The notes: generated from the sequence alone by a model not told the origin. A DNA stretch of 33,770 bases from Caldilineaceae bacterium (GCA_028819675.1 JAPPKT010000424.1:1-33770), one strand, 5' to 3'; positions 17,387 to 25,596 are shown, numbered from the stretch's first letter. Translations and numbers: made by a program.

Positions 17387-18293
17387 AATAGACCCAGCGA
17401 CCGGCAAGCCCGAACTGAAATACCGTCAGCCCAAAGATAAGCAGAAACATGATCCATGCCATCGCCGAAGCATAGCCCATTTTGAGGTAATGGAAGGCGT
17501 TCTGATAGAGGTGGAGGCCCAAAAACAGCGTTGCGTTGTCCGGCCCGCCTCCCGTCATCACATAAGGTTCCGCAAAGGTCTGCACCGCCGCGATGATCCC
17601 CATTACTACGTTGAAAAAGATGGCAGGTGACAGCATGGGCAGCGTGATTGAAAGGAACTTCGGGCCTTCCCCGGCGCCGTCGATGTCTGCCGCTTCATAC
17701 AACTGCTGCGGCATCCCTTGCAGCGCAGCCAGATAAATGACCATCGGGATGCCTATGTTCCAGAGGCTCTTGACGATCAACGAACCCAGGACCAACTCCT
17801 TGTCGAAGAGCCAGTTCCGCCCCTCTACTCCGATCAGCGCCAGGCCATTGTTCACGATTCCCAGCTCAACGTGATACATCCACACCCAGATGACCGAACC
17901 GGCCACCCCGCTGACTACAGCAGGCAAATAGAATGCCGAGCGCCAGTATCCCAGAAACCTTATCCGCTGATTGAGCAGCAAAGCCAATATCAAGGCCAAT
18001 ACTTGGCCGATAGGAACTGAAATCAGTACAAATTTGAAGGTCACCCAGATCGAAGTACGGAACAGTTCATCCGTGGTAATCATGTTGATGTAATGGGTCA
18101 GCCCGTAAAATCTGGGTGGCGCGATCATCTTCCACCGGAAGAAGCTAAGTACGAAAGATGCAACGATGGGGCCGCCAACGAACAGGATGAAACCAATCAC
18201 CCACGGCAAGATGAACGCGTATGCAACCATCGCATCGCGAAATCGTCTGCTCTTCCAAAAACTGCCGCTAGGTGTGATGACTGCTGAAGCCAC
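17367..18293 (-). CDS. Carbohydrate ABC transporter permease, MalF type
   Basis: This 308-residue permease has its first helix at about residues 22-45, a periplasmic loop, and the EAA loop Q-L-Y-E-A-A-D-I-D-G-A-G followed by T-L-P-M-L-S-P. The start codon is GTG. It is the second gene of the SBP2 operon, separated from SBP2 by 158 bp that hold a long imperfect hairpin. Its 3' end overlaps the next permease gene. Confidence 0.91.
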   Translation of the reverse strand: MASAVITPSGSFWKSRRFRDAMVAYAFILPWVIGFILFVGGPIVASFVLSFFRWKMIAPPRFYGLTHYINMITTDELFRTSIWVTFKFVLISVPIGQVLALILALLLNQRIRFLGYWRSAFYLPAVVSGVAGSVIWVWMYHVELGIVNNGLALIGVEGRNWLFDKELVLGSLIVKSLWNIGIPMVIYLAALQGMPQQLYEAADIDGAGEGPKFLSITLPMLSPAIFFNVVMGIIAAVQTFAEPYVMTGGGPDNATLFLGLHLYQNAFHYLKMGYASAMAWIMFLLIFGLTVFQFGLAGRWVYYEGGAR

Positions 18294-18372
18294 GGATAAC
18301 TACCCCATTTGCATGCTCAGATCTGGCCCGCCATCCGCTCGTGACAGGTCTGTCTAAAGGCGATCTGTTAAC

Positions 18373-18427
18373 CCTCGAAGGCCACGAAAGCGCTGATAGT
18401 AGACCTTGCCTTCGTGAGCCTTCGAGG
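18373..18427 (-). promoter_or_regulatory. Long intercistronic hairpin between SBP2 and its permease
   Basis: The left arm 18373-18388 pairs with 18411-18427 over 16 bp with a single extra base, enclosing a 22-nt loop. It starts 25 bp after the SBP2 stop. No T-tract follows on the minus strand. This is the same position as the hairpins in the other two ABC operons of the window. Confidence 0.65.
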
Positions 18428-18451
18428 ATCCATAGTTCACACACTTCCGTC

Positions 18452-19774
18452 CTAAATGTCCGAAATAACGGCCGTTACCTTTGGCGAAACATCGGGGAAG
18501 AGATCAGCGGCCTTCGCATCGCCCGAGTAAACCCTTTCTAGGGCGTCGCCGATCAGCTTCAGTGCCTCACCTTCATTTGCCGGTCCAGGCAAAATGTGCC
18601 CGTACGTTAACGCGTCAGGGATCACGTCCCAGTCCACGTCGAAATCTACCTCCGCAACCCATGGGAACGGTTCGATCTCATTGGATGAGCGGCGCGTACC
18701 CGGGAAGTTCGCGTTCGAAGCATAGTTGTAAATGCCCTGGGTGCTGGTATTGTAGTTGAGCCAGGTCCAGGCCAAATCCTTATGCTCGGAAGTTGTGGCA
18801 ATGTTGTTGAACGCACCGTGCGTGATCGTATCGCGGCGGGCTTGGCTCGGCTCGGCGACTACGTTAAAGCGGAAGCCGGCGTCAACAAGACTTCCAGTAA
18901 TCCAGGAACCCATCCGCTGCATCCCAATCTTACCTGCTGCCAGAAGTTCCGCTGCCGCTCCGGCGCCGCCGATGCCAATAATCTGGGAAGGTGACGGCAT
19001 CACATTCCCGTCGAGAAGCATGTCCGCCCAATACTGAATCGCTTGGATCGTCTCCTCTCTATCAAGCCTGGACTCAAGGAAATCCTCGCTGTAGAAGCTG
19101 CCATCGTTTTGCCAGGCCTGCTTGACACTGAACATGTGCCATCCAACCGGGATCGTCTCCGACCCCCAAATCTTATTGTCGGGATCACTGATAGCTCGGG
19201 CCTTTTCTTCAAAGTCAGTCCAGGTGAAGCTGTCCTTGTTCGGATATTCGACACCCGCTTCGTCAAAGAGATCCGCGTTGTAGAAAGTCACGTGGGGCGC
19301 AGCCGCATCGGGAACGCCGTAGCGCTTTCCTTCCACGACCGGATAGTTCCACCAATTCTCATAGAAGTCCTCGGCATCGAAGCCAGGCTCGCCATCGACA
19401 TAGGGTTGAACGTCGATGAACTGATTGTTTCGCCCCATGTCGAGGGCCATCGCCTCCCAGCTGCGAACGACGTCGGGCAGCGTGCCGGCTGCAGCTAGCG
19501 CCGGAATCTTAGCGTGAAACTCGCCAATCTGCTCAACGCTGACTACAATGTCGGGATACTCTTCATGGAATGACTCAAGCGTCACTGCAACGCCCGCGGC
19601 CGGATCATGGCGACCATAGCGAATCGTAACAGGTTCCGCCATAGCCGCTTCCCCCATCGAGCCGTCGTCTGCAGGGGCAGCAACTGGCGCGCAAGCCGCC
19701 AGTACCGTCGCGCCGGCAACAGTTCCGCTTATCTTGAGAAACGTTCGCCTGGACAAACTCTCTCTCTGCATCAT
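18452..19774 (-). CDS. Extracellular solute-binding lipoprotein of a carbohydrate ABC transporter (SBP2)
   Basis: This protein of about 440 residues belongs to the MalE/UgpB-like family 1. The signal has a twin-arginine S-R-R-T-F-L-K, a hydrophobic core and a lipobox V-L-A-A-C, followed by an Ala/Pro/acidic linker. The open frame reaches an ATG at 19813, but a GAGGAG motif (19785-19790) sits 10 nt before the ATG at 19774, which places the twin arginines near the N-terminus as expected. It has a strong promoter (19842-19869). It is the first gene of SBP2-permease-permease-dehydratase-LLM. The ligand is probably the sugar acid processed by the RhmD-like enzyme (inference). Confidence 0.92.
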   Translation of the reverse strand: MMQRESLSRRTFLKISGTVAGATVLAACAPVAAPADDGSMGEAAMAEPVTIRYGRHDPAAGVAVTLESFHEEYPDIVVSVEQIGEFHAKIPALAAAGTLPDVVRSWEAMALDMGRNNQFIDVQPYVDGEPGFDAEDFYENWWNYPVVEGKRYGVPDAAAPHVTFYNADLFDEAGVEYPNKDSFTWTDFEEKARAISDPDNKIWGSETIPVGWHMFSVKQAWQNDGSFYSEDFLESRLDREETIQAIQYWADMLLDGNVMPSPSQIIGIGGAGAAAELLAAGKIGMQRMGSWITGSLVDAGFRFNVVAEPSQARRDTITHGAFNNIATTSEHKDLAWTWLNYNTSTQGIYNYASNANFPGTRRSSNEIEPFPWVAEVDFDVDWDVIPDALTYGHILPGPANEGEALKLIGDALERVYSGDAKAADLFPDVSPKVTAVISDI

Positions 19775-20172
19775 TTCTGGCCATCTCCTCTGTGAATTCG
19801 AATGTATGGACATTGAGAAACGCTACGTGGGGCACTCGCCAATATTATGGAATTCGAACACAATGTCAATTTTTTCACAAGCGCAAACATGGTCCTTACT
19901 GCGGTACCTTCCGGCAGCCCGCACTATCTCTCCCTTGTGACTTTAGACAAGCAACTGGCTCAGTGTCTCGGCCAGTTCTTTCCGCACCGAAACCTGCATG
20001 TGCCTTAACGCTGTTACTGCCGGCAAGGTGAAATTCGTGTACACCAAACCGGGCCTTGCCTATCGGAGGAGCGCCGCGGGGCAATTCGGGTCTTCGTAAG
20101 TAAAGGGCAGATATGGCCGAGTAACGACCCAAATGAAAGGTTTTTTCGCATCAACCGCCGTACCACTGGCAG
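19775..20172. other. 398-bp intergenic region: SBP2 promoter and E2 3' flank
   Basis: No gene was seen. The left part holds the SBP2 ribosome-binding site, a good sigma-70 promoter and two copies of GAATTCGAA (19794-19802 and 19850-19858). Further right, GGCAAGG (20022-20028) and CCTTGCC (20054-20060) form a 7-bp inverted repeat enclosing the 8-bp palindrome GTGTACAC. This lies over 100 bp after the E2 stop and has no T-tract. No clear terminator for the E1/E2 operon was found. Confidence 0.55.
19842..19869 (-). promoter_or_regulatory. Sigma-70-type promoter of the SBP2 operon
   Basis: On the minus strand a perfect TTGACA (19864-19869) is followed after 16 bp by TAATAT (19842-19847, 4/6). 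The leader would be about 60 nt, ending in GAGGAG before the SBP2 ATG. One GAATTCGAA copy lies inside the spacer and a second lies 56 bp downstream in the leader, as expected for paired operator sites. Confidence 0.55.
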
Positions 20173-21552
20173 TCAGGCTGTGAGCCACAGAATCGGCTCG
20201 GAGACAAACTCGCGTATAGTGTTGAGGAAGCGCGCCGCCGGAGCACCATCCACGACGCGATGATCAAAGGTCAGGCTGAGTGCAACCACCTGACGGGGCA
20301 CGACTTCTCCATCGTGTACGGCCGGTTTGCAGACGATGCGCCCGATACCAAGAATGGCGGCTTGGGGCAAATTGATGATAGGGGTGAAGGCGTCGATGCC
20401 GTACATGCCCAGATTCGTAATCGTAAAGGTTCCGCCCTGCATCGCCTCATGACTCAAGCGTTCCTGTTGCGCGCCCTCGATCAAGCTGGCAGACTCAGTC
20501 GCGATCACCCGCAACGATTTCGCCGGCACGTCCCTCAGCACCGGCGCCAGCAGTCCCCGCTCGGTTTCCACCGCAAAACCGATGTGAATCTCTCCGTGAA
20601 GTACTAGACCCTCGTCGCCCCAACTGGAATTGAGCCTGGGATGCTCCTGAAGCGCGGCAGCAGACAGCTTGATATAAATGTCATTGTAACTAGGTACGGC
20701 CAGCCCGCGTCGAGTATAGCTCGACTTTAGCTGTTCACGTAAAGCCACCAACTCGGTGGCGTCGGCCTCGGTGGTCAAAGTGACGGGCGCGGTTGTGTGC
20801 GCGCTTTCTGCCATCCTCTGGGCCGTTATCTGGCGGATGCGCGTGTGTGGCAGGACGTGCGCCGCTGTCTCGTCCGCAGGCACAGGCTGACGGCGCGCCG
20901 CGATGGCAGCCTCGACATCCTCGCGCTGAATCCGACCGCCCGGCCTGACCGCCGCCAGTTCTTCCAACGAAATGCCCGCTTCCACAGCCATGCGGCGCGC
21001 CACTGGGGAAATGTCCACCCCAACCGGTTCAACCATCGTCTCAGCCGCGGCGCGTACATCCCGCTCAACGATGCGTCCTGTGCGGCCGCTCCCTGTGAGG
21101 AGGGTCCAATCCACCCCCAGTTCGCCGGCTACTCGCCGCGCACGGGGGCTAATGGTTGGAGCGCCGCGACCGTCCGCGGCGACCGTTTTCGTCGCTGGAT
21201 TCCCCTGGACCGCAGGCTCTGCAGCACCAACCGGACTCGCCATGCTGGACTGCCTCTCCTGCACTCCAATTTGGGGGGACTGGCTACCCTCCGCGGGCAG
21301 CGCTTCACCGGCCTGGACGATGTAGGCCAGCAACGCACCCACGGGAATGACGTCACCGGGTGCCGGCGCAGTGGAGGGCAGATGCAGGATTCCGGACTCG
21401 AATACTTCGACCTCCTGTGTAGCCTTGTCGCCCTCCACTGTAAACAGCAAGTCCCCAGCCTGGACTTCGTCTCCGTCCTGCTTCAACCATTCGCCGAAGA
21501 CCCCCTCTTCCATCGTCCAACCCAGGCGCGGCATCGTCACTTCGTAGGCCAT
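20173..21552 (-). CDS. 2-oxoacid dehydrogenase E2, dihydrolipoyl acyltransferase (second copy)
   Basis: This 459-residue E2 has an N-terminal lipoyl domain (about 2-80, lipoyl lysine K43 in E-G-D-K-A) and a Pro/Ala/Gly linker. Two peripheral-subunit-binding domains follow (about 134-170 and 180-218), then the acyltransferase domain (about 236-459) with catalytic H-R-V-V-D-G at H431. The frame is open to 21723, but the start at 21552 gives the canonical lipoyl N-terminus M-A-Y-E-V-T-M-P and has GGGGA upstream. It is the last gene of the hydroxyacid dehydrogenase-SDR-E1-alpha-E1-beta-E2 cluster. It has the same tandem-domain layout as the first E2. No E3 gene follows. Confidence 0.94.
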   Translation of the reverse strand: MAYEVTMPRLGWTMEEGVFGEWLKQDGDEVQAGDLLFTVEGDKATQEVEVFESGILHLPSTAPAPGDVIPVGALLAYIVQAGEALPAEGSQSPQIGVQERQSSMASPVGAAEPAVQGNPATKTVAADGRGAPTISPRARRVAGELGVDWTLLTGSGRTGRIVERDVRAAAETMVEPVGVDISPVARRMAVEAGISLEELAAVRPGGRIQREDVEAAIAARRQPVPADETAAHVLPHTRIRQITAQRMAESAHTTAPVTLTTEADATELVALREQLKSSYTRRGLAVPSYNDIYIKLSAAALQEHPRLNSSWGDEGLVLHGEIHIGFAVETERGLLAPVLRDVPAKSLRVIATESASLIEGAQQERLSHEAMQGGTFTITNLGMYGIDAFTPIINLPQAAILGIGRIVCKPAVHDGEVVPRQVVALSLTFDHRVVDGAPAARFLNTIREFVSEPILWLTA

Positions 21553-21628
21553 CGGATATCCCCAATTGAGCAGCTGATGTTCCGGAGGTTGAAGAGTGAA
21601 CGACTTTCCCGATATTTCAACGTATGAA

Positions 21629-22615
21629 CTACTCGGCAAGCAGACCGAGTATGCTCTGTTCGATGTCGTCCGTCTCTGGGACGATAGCAAGCTCCAGTGG
21701 CGGGCTGTAAGGCGTCGGCACATGTGCGCCGTTCAATCGGCGAATCGGGGCGTCCAGATCGTCAAATCCCTCGTCAATGACCTGCGCCGCAATTTCAGCG
21801 CCCACACCGCAAGGCTGAAATGTCTCGTCCACAATCAGAAGCCTTCCCGTCTTGCTGACCGACTCCAGAATCGTCGCCATATCGAGCGGAGCGATCGTGC
21901 GCGGATCGATCACCTCGCCCGAAATTCCGTCCTCTGCCAGCTTTTCGCAAACGGCAACAGACTTGTCTACCATCGAACCAATCGCGACGAGTGTGCAGTC
22001 CGACCCCTCCCGCGCGATGCGCGCCTGCCCGAAGGGAATGGCGTAATCGCCCTCTGGCACATCGCCGCGATTGAAGAGCAGCGACTTGTGTTCAAGAAAA
22101 AGCACAGGATCGTCGCTCTGCAGTGCTGTGGTGAATAGCCCCTTGGCGTCACTGGGAATGGCTGGAACCACCACCCTGAATCCGGGAATATGTGCAAAAA
22201 TCGGGTAGTAACTGCCCGAGTGATGGGTTGCTGCCGAATGGCCGATCCCAATCGCACCGCGTAGCAATATGGGCATCTTGAGCCGGCCGCTGCTCATGTA
22301 CTGCATCTTTGCTATCTGATTCACCAGCTCGCCAAAGGCGTCGAGAATAAAGTCCAAAAACATGAAGTCGACAACCGGACGCGTGCCGGTCATGGCCGCG
22401 CCCGCGCACATGCCGACAAAGCCGCGCTCGCTGATGGGCGTGTCGCAGAGGCGCTCGGGGCCGTACTTGTCGTACAGGCCGACTGTCGTATTGAAATTGC
22501 CCCCCCGTTCGCCAATCCCTTCGCCGACGACGAAGATCGAGGGATCGCGCGCCATCGCGCTGTCTAGGGCCTCCAGCGTGGCTTCAACGTAAGTCAACTC
22601 TCGCATGGCCTTCAC
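21629..22615 (-). CDS. 2-oxoacid dehydrogenase E1 component, beta subunit (second copy)
   Basis: This 328-residue E1-beta has the family blocks E-A-L-D-S-A-M-A-R-D, G-E-G-I-G-E-R-G-G, the S-E-R-G-F-V-G-M segment and T-G-T-R-P-V-V-D-F-M-F. The usual acidic position in S-E-x-G is kept. The GTG at 22615 overlaps the E1-alpha stop (GTGA, 4 bp); an ATG at 22606 in the same frame is an alternative start. The overlap indicates coupled translation and 1:1 assembly of the E1 heterotetramer. Together with its E1-alpha and E2 it is a second complete E1/E2 set distinct from the one at 3-3004. Confidence 0.94.
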   Translation of the reverse strand: MKAMRELTYVEATLEALDSAMARDPSIFVVGEGIGERGGNFNTTVGLYDKYGPERLCDTPISERGFVGMCAGAAMTGTRPVVDFMFLDFILDAFGELVNQIAKMQYMSSGRLKMPILLRGAIGIGHSAATHHSGSYYPIFAHIPGFRVVVPAIPSDAKGLFTTALQSDDPVLFLEHKSLLFNRGDVPEGDYAIPFGQARIAREGSDCTLVAIGSMVDKSVAVCEKLAEDGISGEVIDPRTIAPLDMATILESVSKTGRLLIVDETFQPCGVGAEIAAQVIDEGFDDLDAPIRRLNGAHVPTPYSPPLELAIVPETDDIEQSILGLLAE

Positions 22616-23577
22616 CCCTGATTGAATACGTGTTCACTGACCGTGTCCGGCTCCGGCCATGGGCTGTTGCGGGCGAACTCCTCCGCGTCCGCTACCATCT
22701 CCTTCACTTCCGCCTCTATCGCGGCCAGCGTTTCAGTGCCCGCCTCTTCATTCTTCAGGAGCCACTCGTTGTAGCGCGTAATCGGGTCACGCGCCTTCCA
22801 CTCCTCCACCTCTTCCGGCGTGCGGTACCCGGCATCTCGCATGCCCTCTGCATGGGCACGCGTGCGATAGGTCCGGCACTCAATCAGTGTGGGCCCTTTT
22901 CCCCCGCGTGCCCGCTGCACCGCCTCCTCCGCCGCCTCGTAGACGGCCAGTACGTCGTTGCCGTCTACAGTCAGGCTCTCCATCCCGTAAGCTGGTCCCC
23001 GGTTGCCCACGTGCGGATTGCCCGCCGAATAAGCAAAGGGCACTTCGGTGGCGTACATGTTGTTTTCGCAGACAAACAGCGTCGGCAGCTTCCAGATGCT
23101 GGCCAGGTTCAGTCCCTCGTGGAACGCGCCGTTGTTCACCGCACCATCGCCGAAGAAAGCGACGCCGACCTGGTCTGTTTTGAGCAGCTTGAACGAGTAC
23201 CCAGCCCCCGTCGCCTGCAGTATACATGGGCCGACGATCCCACTCGTTCCCATCATCCCCACCTCCGGCTTAAAGAGGTGCATACTGCCTCCCCTTCCCT
23301 GCGAACAGCCGGTCGCACGCCCAAAAAGCTCGGCAACGACCTCCCGCGGACTGACTCCCTTCGCCAGTGCGTGCCCGTGCCCGCGATGCGTGCTGAAGAC
23401 GGCGTCGTCGGGCCGCAGATGTGCACACACGCCGGTCGCAATCGCCTCTTCGCCGACGTACGTATGACAGGCGCCGTGAATCAGACCCATCTGATGCGAA
23501 CGGGCCAGCTGCTCCTCTGTATAGCGGATGATCAGCATCTGCCTGTAAAGAGAAAGGAGTTGCTCGGACTGGGCCAT
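22612..23577 (-). CDS. 2-oxoacid dehydrogenase E1 component, alpha subunit (second copy)
   Basis: This 321-residue TPP-binding E1-alpha has G-D-G at residues 143-145 and N-N at 172-173, forming the thiamine-diphosphate/Mg motif. The N-terminal E-E-A-I-A-T-G and T-H-R-G-H-G-H blocks are intact. In the phosphorylation-loop region it reads Y-R-T-R-A-H-A-E-G, where most relatives have R-x-G-H. The open frame extends to 23613, but GGAGGTG lies just before the ATG at 23577, which fixes that start. The substrate class (pyruvate, acetoin, branched-chain) is not determinable. It follows the SDR gene by 54 bp. Confidence 0.94.
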   Translation of the reverse strand: MAQSEQLLSLYRQMLIIRYTEEQLARSHQMGLIHGACHTYVGEEAIATGVCAHLRPDDAVFSTHRGHGHALAKGVSPREVVAELFGRATGCSQGRGGSMHLFKPEVGMMGTSGIVGPCILQATGAGYSFKLLKTDQVGVAFFGDGAVNNGAFHEGLNLASIWKLPTLFVCENNMYATEVPFAYSAGNPHVGNRGPAYGMESLTVDGNDVLAVYEAAEEAVQRARGGKGPTLIECRTYRTRAHAEGMRDAGYRTPEEVEEWKARDPITRYNEWLLKNEEAGTETLAAIEAEVKEMVADAEEFARNSPWPEPDTVSEHVFNQG

Positions 23578-23631
23578 GCCACCCACCTCCATTGTATTGT
23601 GTTTGTCGGCCATCAGCCGGCCGGGGCAGTC

Positions 23632-24447
23632 TCAGGCGGGCACAACTGCAGGCATCCCCGGATGCGACCCGCTCACATTCTTGGCCAGATTGCCCCCATC
23701 CAGCGGGATCAGAGCGCCTGTCATCCAGGCCGATGCATCAGAGGCGAGAAAGATCGCCGGCCCCTTTATATCGTTGGGATGACCCATCCGTCCAATAGGC
23801 AGACCCCGCAAGTAGGAAGCACCCAGCGCCGGGTCCGCCGCGATTCGTACTTCCAGGTCCTGGTTCATGATCTGGGCGCAGACGATCGCGTTAACGCGTA
23901 CACCCAGACTGCTCCATTCCGTACTCAGTTCCCGTGTCATCGCCCCCACCGCACCCATCGCCATGCTGTATGCAATGTGGCCCCGCCCAAGTGCGCTGAT
24001 TCCGGCGATCGAAACGATGCTGAATATGCTCCCGCGGCCCCTCGTCATCATCCGTTTGGCCGCCTCTTGCGTGCAAATATAGCGGCCCACAACCAGGTTC
24101 TGCATCACCTGCTGTATCTGGTCCTCGGTCAGGTCCAGTGGGTCCGTGCGAATACCTTCTCCCGCAATGTTGCTGAGCACGTCGACCCGACCAAATTCGC
24201 TGTCAACCCGCTCGAACATCGCCCGGATCTGGTCCGGGTCCGAGATATCACAGTTGACCGGAAGGGCGCGACCGCCCATCTGCTCGATCTCATGCGCGGT
24301 CTCTTGGGCGCCAACCTCGTTGATATCCAACAACACCACATCCGCGCCGACCTCGGCGTAGCCTATAGACGTGATACGTCCCATGCCGCTCGCCGCACCC
24401 GATACGATGGCAACGCGGCCGCTCAGATCAAAGAGTGGGTGGGTCAT
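23632..24447 (-). CDS. Short-chain dehydrogenase/reductase family protein lacking the catalytic lysine
   Basis: This 271-residue classical SDR fold has the cofactor motif G-A-A-S-G-M-G (17-23) and an Asp after strand 2 (D41) that favours NAD(H). It also has an N-I-A-G motif (93-96), N117, S146 and Y160. The residue four after the tyrosine, lysine in active SDRs, is methionine (Y-S-M-A-M, M164). The codon is ATG with clean sequence on both sides. The protein may be inactive, use an altered mechanism, or bind ligand. GAGGAG precedes the ATG. It lies between a hydroxyacid dehydrogenase and the E1-alpha gene, a context where SDRs normally oxidise a hydroxy or diol intermediate. Confidence 0.88.
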   Translation of the reverse strand: MTHPLFDLSGRVAIVSGAASGMGRITSIGYAEVGADVVLLDINEVGAQETAHEIEQMGGRALPVNCDISDPDQIRAMFERVDSEFGRVDVLSNIAGEGIRTDPLDLTEDQIQQVMQNLVVGRYICTQEAAKRMMTRGRGSIFSIVSIAGISALGRGHIAYSMAMGAVGAMTRELSTEWSSLGVRVNAIVCAQIMNQDLEVRIAADPALGASYLRGLPIGRMGHPNDIKGPAIFLASDASAWMTGALIPLDGGNLAKNVSGSHPGMPAVVPA

Positions 24448-24471
24448 TCCTGTGATCTCCTCTGCTGCAAC

Positions 24472-25440
24472 TTATTCGCTCGGGACCTCATTGACGGGTG
24501 CACGCGGCCTCTCGCCGCGTAAAACGCGTACCACCTCTTCTGCCCCCTGCACGCGCACGTCAATTTTGGATTCCTCAGAATACCACCCGGCGTGGGGCGT
24601 GAGCAAGATGCGTTCCTCCTTCAGGAAGGGATGGTCCGCCGCCACCGGTTCGACATTCAAAACGTCCAGCGCGGCGCCGGCGATCTGCCCGCCCTGAACT
24701 GCTGCCAGCAGCGCATCCTCGTCAACCAAAGCACCGCGCGCCGCGTTCACCAGATAAGCGGACGGCTTCATCATCGCCAGCGTTTCTGCATTGATCAGGT
24801 GGCGTGTCTCGTCGGTCAGCGGCGAATGCAGAGAGATATAGTCAGAATTGCGTAGCAGCGTCTCAAGATCGACAACCTGAACACCCAGTTCCTCCATCTC
24901 CGACGCATTAACGTAGGGGTCATATACCAAGACCTCGAGCCCCAATCCGCGACCCTTGGCCGCCGTCGCTTGGCCAATTCGGCCGCAACCAATGATGCCC
25001 AGAGTCTGGTCGCTGAACCGGTAGAGAATACCCCCCTTTTCACTGTTCCAGATTCCCCGGCGTGTCGCGTCCAGAAGACCCGGCAGGCCGCGCGCCTGCG
25101 CCAGCACAAGCGCAATGGCGTGCGTAGAGACCTCATCAATCGAATAGTCGGGAGCGTAAGTCACCCAAATGCCCCGTTCCGTGGCCGCTTCGATGTCGAT
25201 GGCATCCAACCCCGTCCCAACGCGGCAGATTAGTCGGCATCGTTCCAGGCTCTGAATCAGATCCGCCCGCACCGGCTGGATCGTTACCATCAGAGCACCA
25301 CATCCCCGCGCGGCCTGCCTGGCCTCCTCCGTGTCCAGGTTGCCCACATGCTCGATCTCCAGACCCGCGGCGCTCAGGATCTCCATTTCTATCTCGATAT
25401 CCCCGAATCCGGGATATGCAATCACGACGTTCTTATTCAT
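24472..25440 (-). CDS. D-2-hydroxyacid dehydrogenase family protein (NAD-type)
   Basis: This 322-residue protein resembles phosphoglycerate/glyoxylate/CtBP-like dehydrogenases. It has the Rossmann motif G-C-G-R-I-G (151-156) and D174 after the second strand, which favours NAD. The catalytic triad is R235 (A-A-R-G-A), E264 (N-V-E-P) and H283 (T-P-H-A-G). It interconverts a 2-oxoacid and a D-2-hydroxyacid in the cytoplasm. The Shine-Dalgarno is weak (GAGAG). It heads the minus-strand SDR-E1/E2 cluster, with 24 bp to the SDR gene, so the reaction is probably linked to 2-oxoacid oxidation. Its paralogue at 31617-32672 has a different cofactor signature. Confidence 0.9.
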   Translation of the reverse strand: MNKNVVIAYPGFGDIEIEMEILSAAGLEIEHVGNLDTEEARQAARGCGALMVTIQPVRADLIQSLERCRLICRVGTGLDAIDIEAATERGIWVTYAPDYSIDEVSTHAIALVLAQARGLPGLLDATRRGIWNSEKGGILYRFSDQTLGIIGCGRIGQATAAKGRGLGLEVLVYDPYVNASEMEELGVQVVDLETLLRNSDYISLHSPLTDETRHLINAETLAMMKPSAYLVNAARGALVDEDALLAAVQGGQIAGAALDVLNVEPVAADHPFLKEERILLTPHAGWYSEESKIDVRVQGAEEVVRVLRGERPRAPVNEVPSE

Positions 25441-25581
25441 GTGACACTCTCAATTTTGGTAGATGGGCAATGAATGAGTGGGCTGGTGAAGAGTGGGCCT
25501 ATTCAGCCCGGGGCCGCCGGGAGGTCACTTTACAGCGTCAAGCAACGGAAACTCTTTGCAAACAGGCACGACTCGGCAGTA

Positions 25582-25596
25582 ACTGCCTACATTTGG
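25582..25596 (+). repeat. Left copy of a 15-bp direct repeat flanking the BrnTA locus
   Basis: ACTGCCTACATTTGG here matches ACTGCCTACTTTTGG at 26456-26470 in the same orientation, 14 of 15 bases. It is part of a short palindrome GGCAGT-A-ACTGCC (25575-25587). Confidence 0.5.

Noticed and set aside
14015..19774. Resemblance of SBP-permeases-LLM enzyme to a sulfoquinovose monooxygenase (smo-type) cluster
   Set aside because: No sulfoquinovosidase or flavin reductase is present, and the operon contains an RhmD-like dehydratase instead. The link rests only on the LLM family.
21553..21723. 57-residue N-terminal extension of the second E2
   Set aside because: The lipoyl domain of E2 proteins begins at the N-terminus; the ATG at 21552 gives that and has GGGGA upstream.
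22630..24522. 630-codon plus-strand open frame opposite E1-alpha and the SDR
   Set aside because: The minus-strand genes carry full motif sets and good ribosome-binding sites; the antisense product is rich in His/Arg/Pro with no family features.
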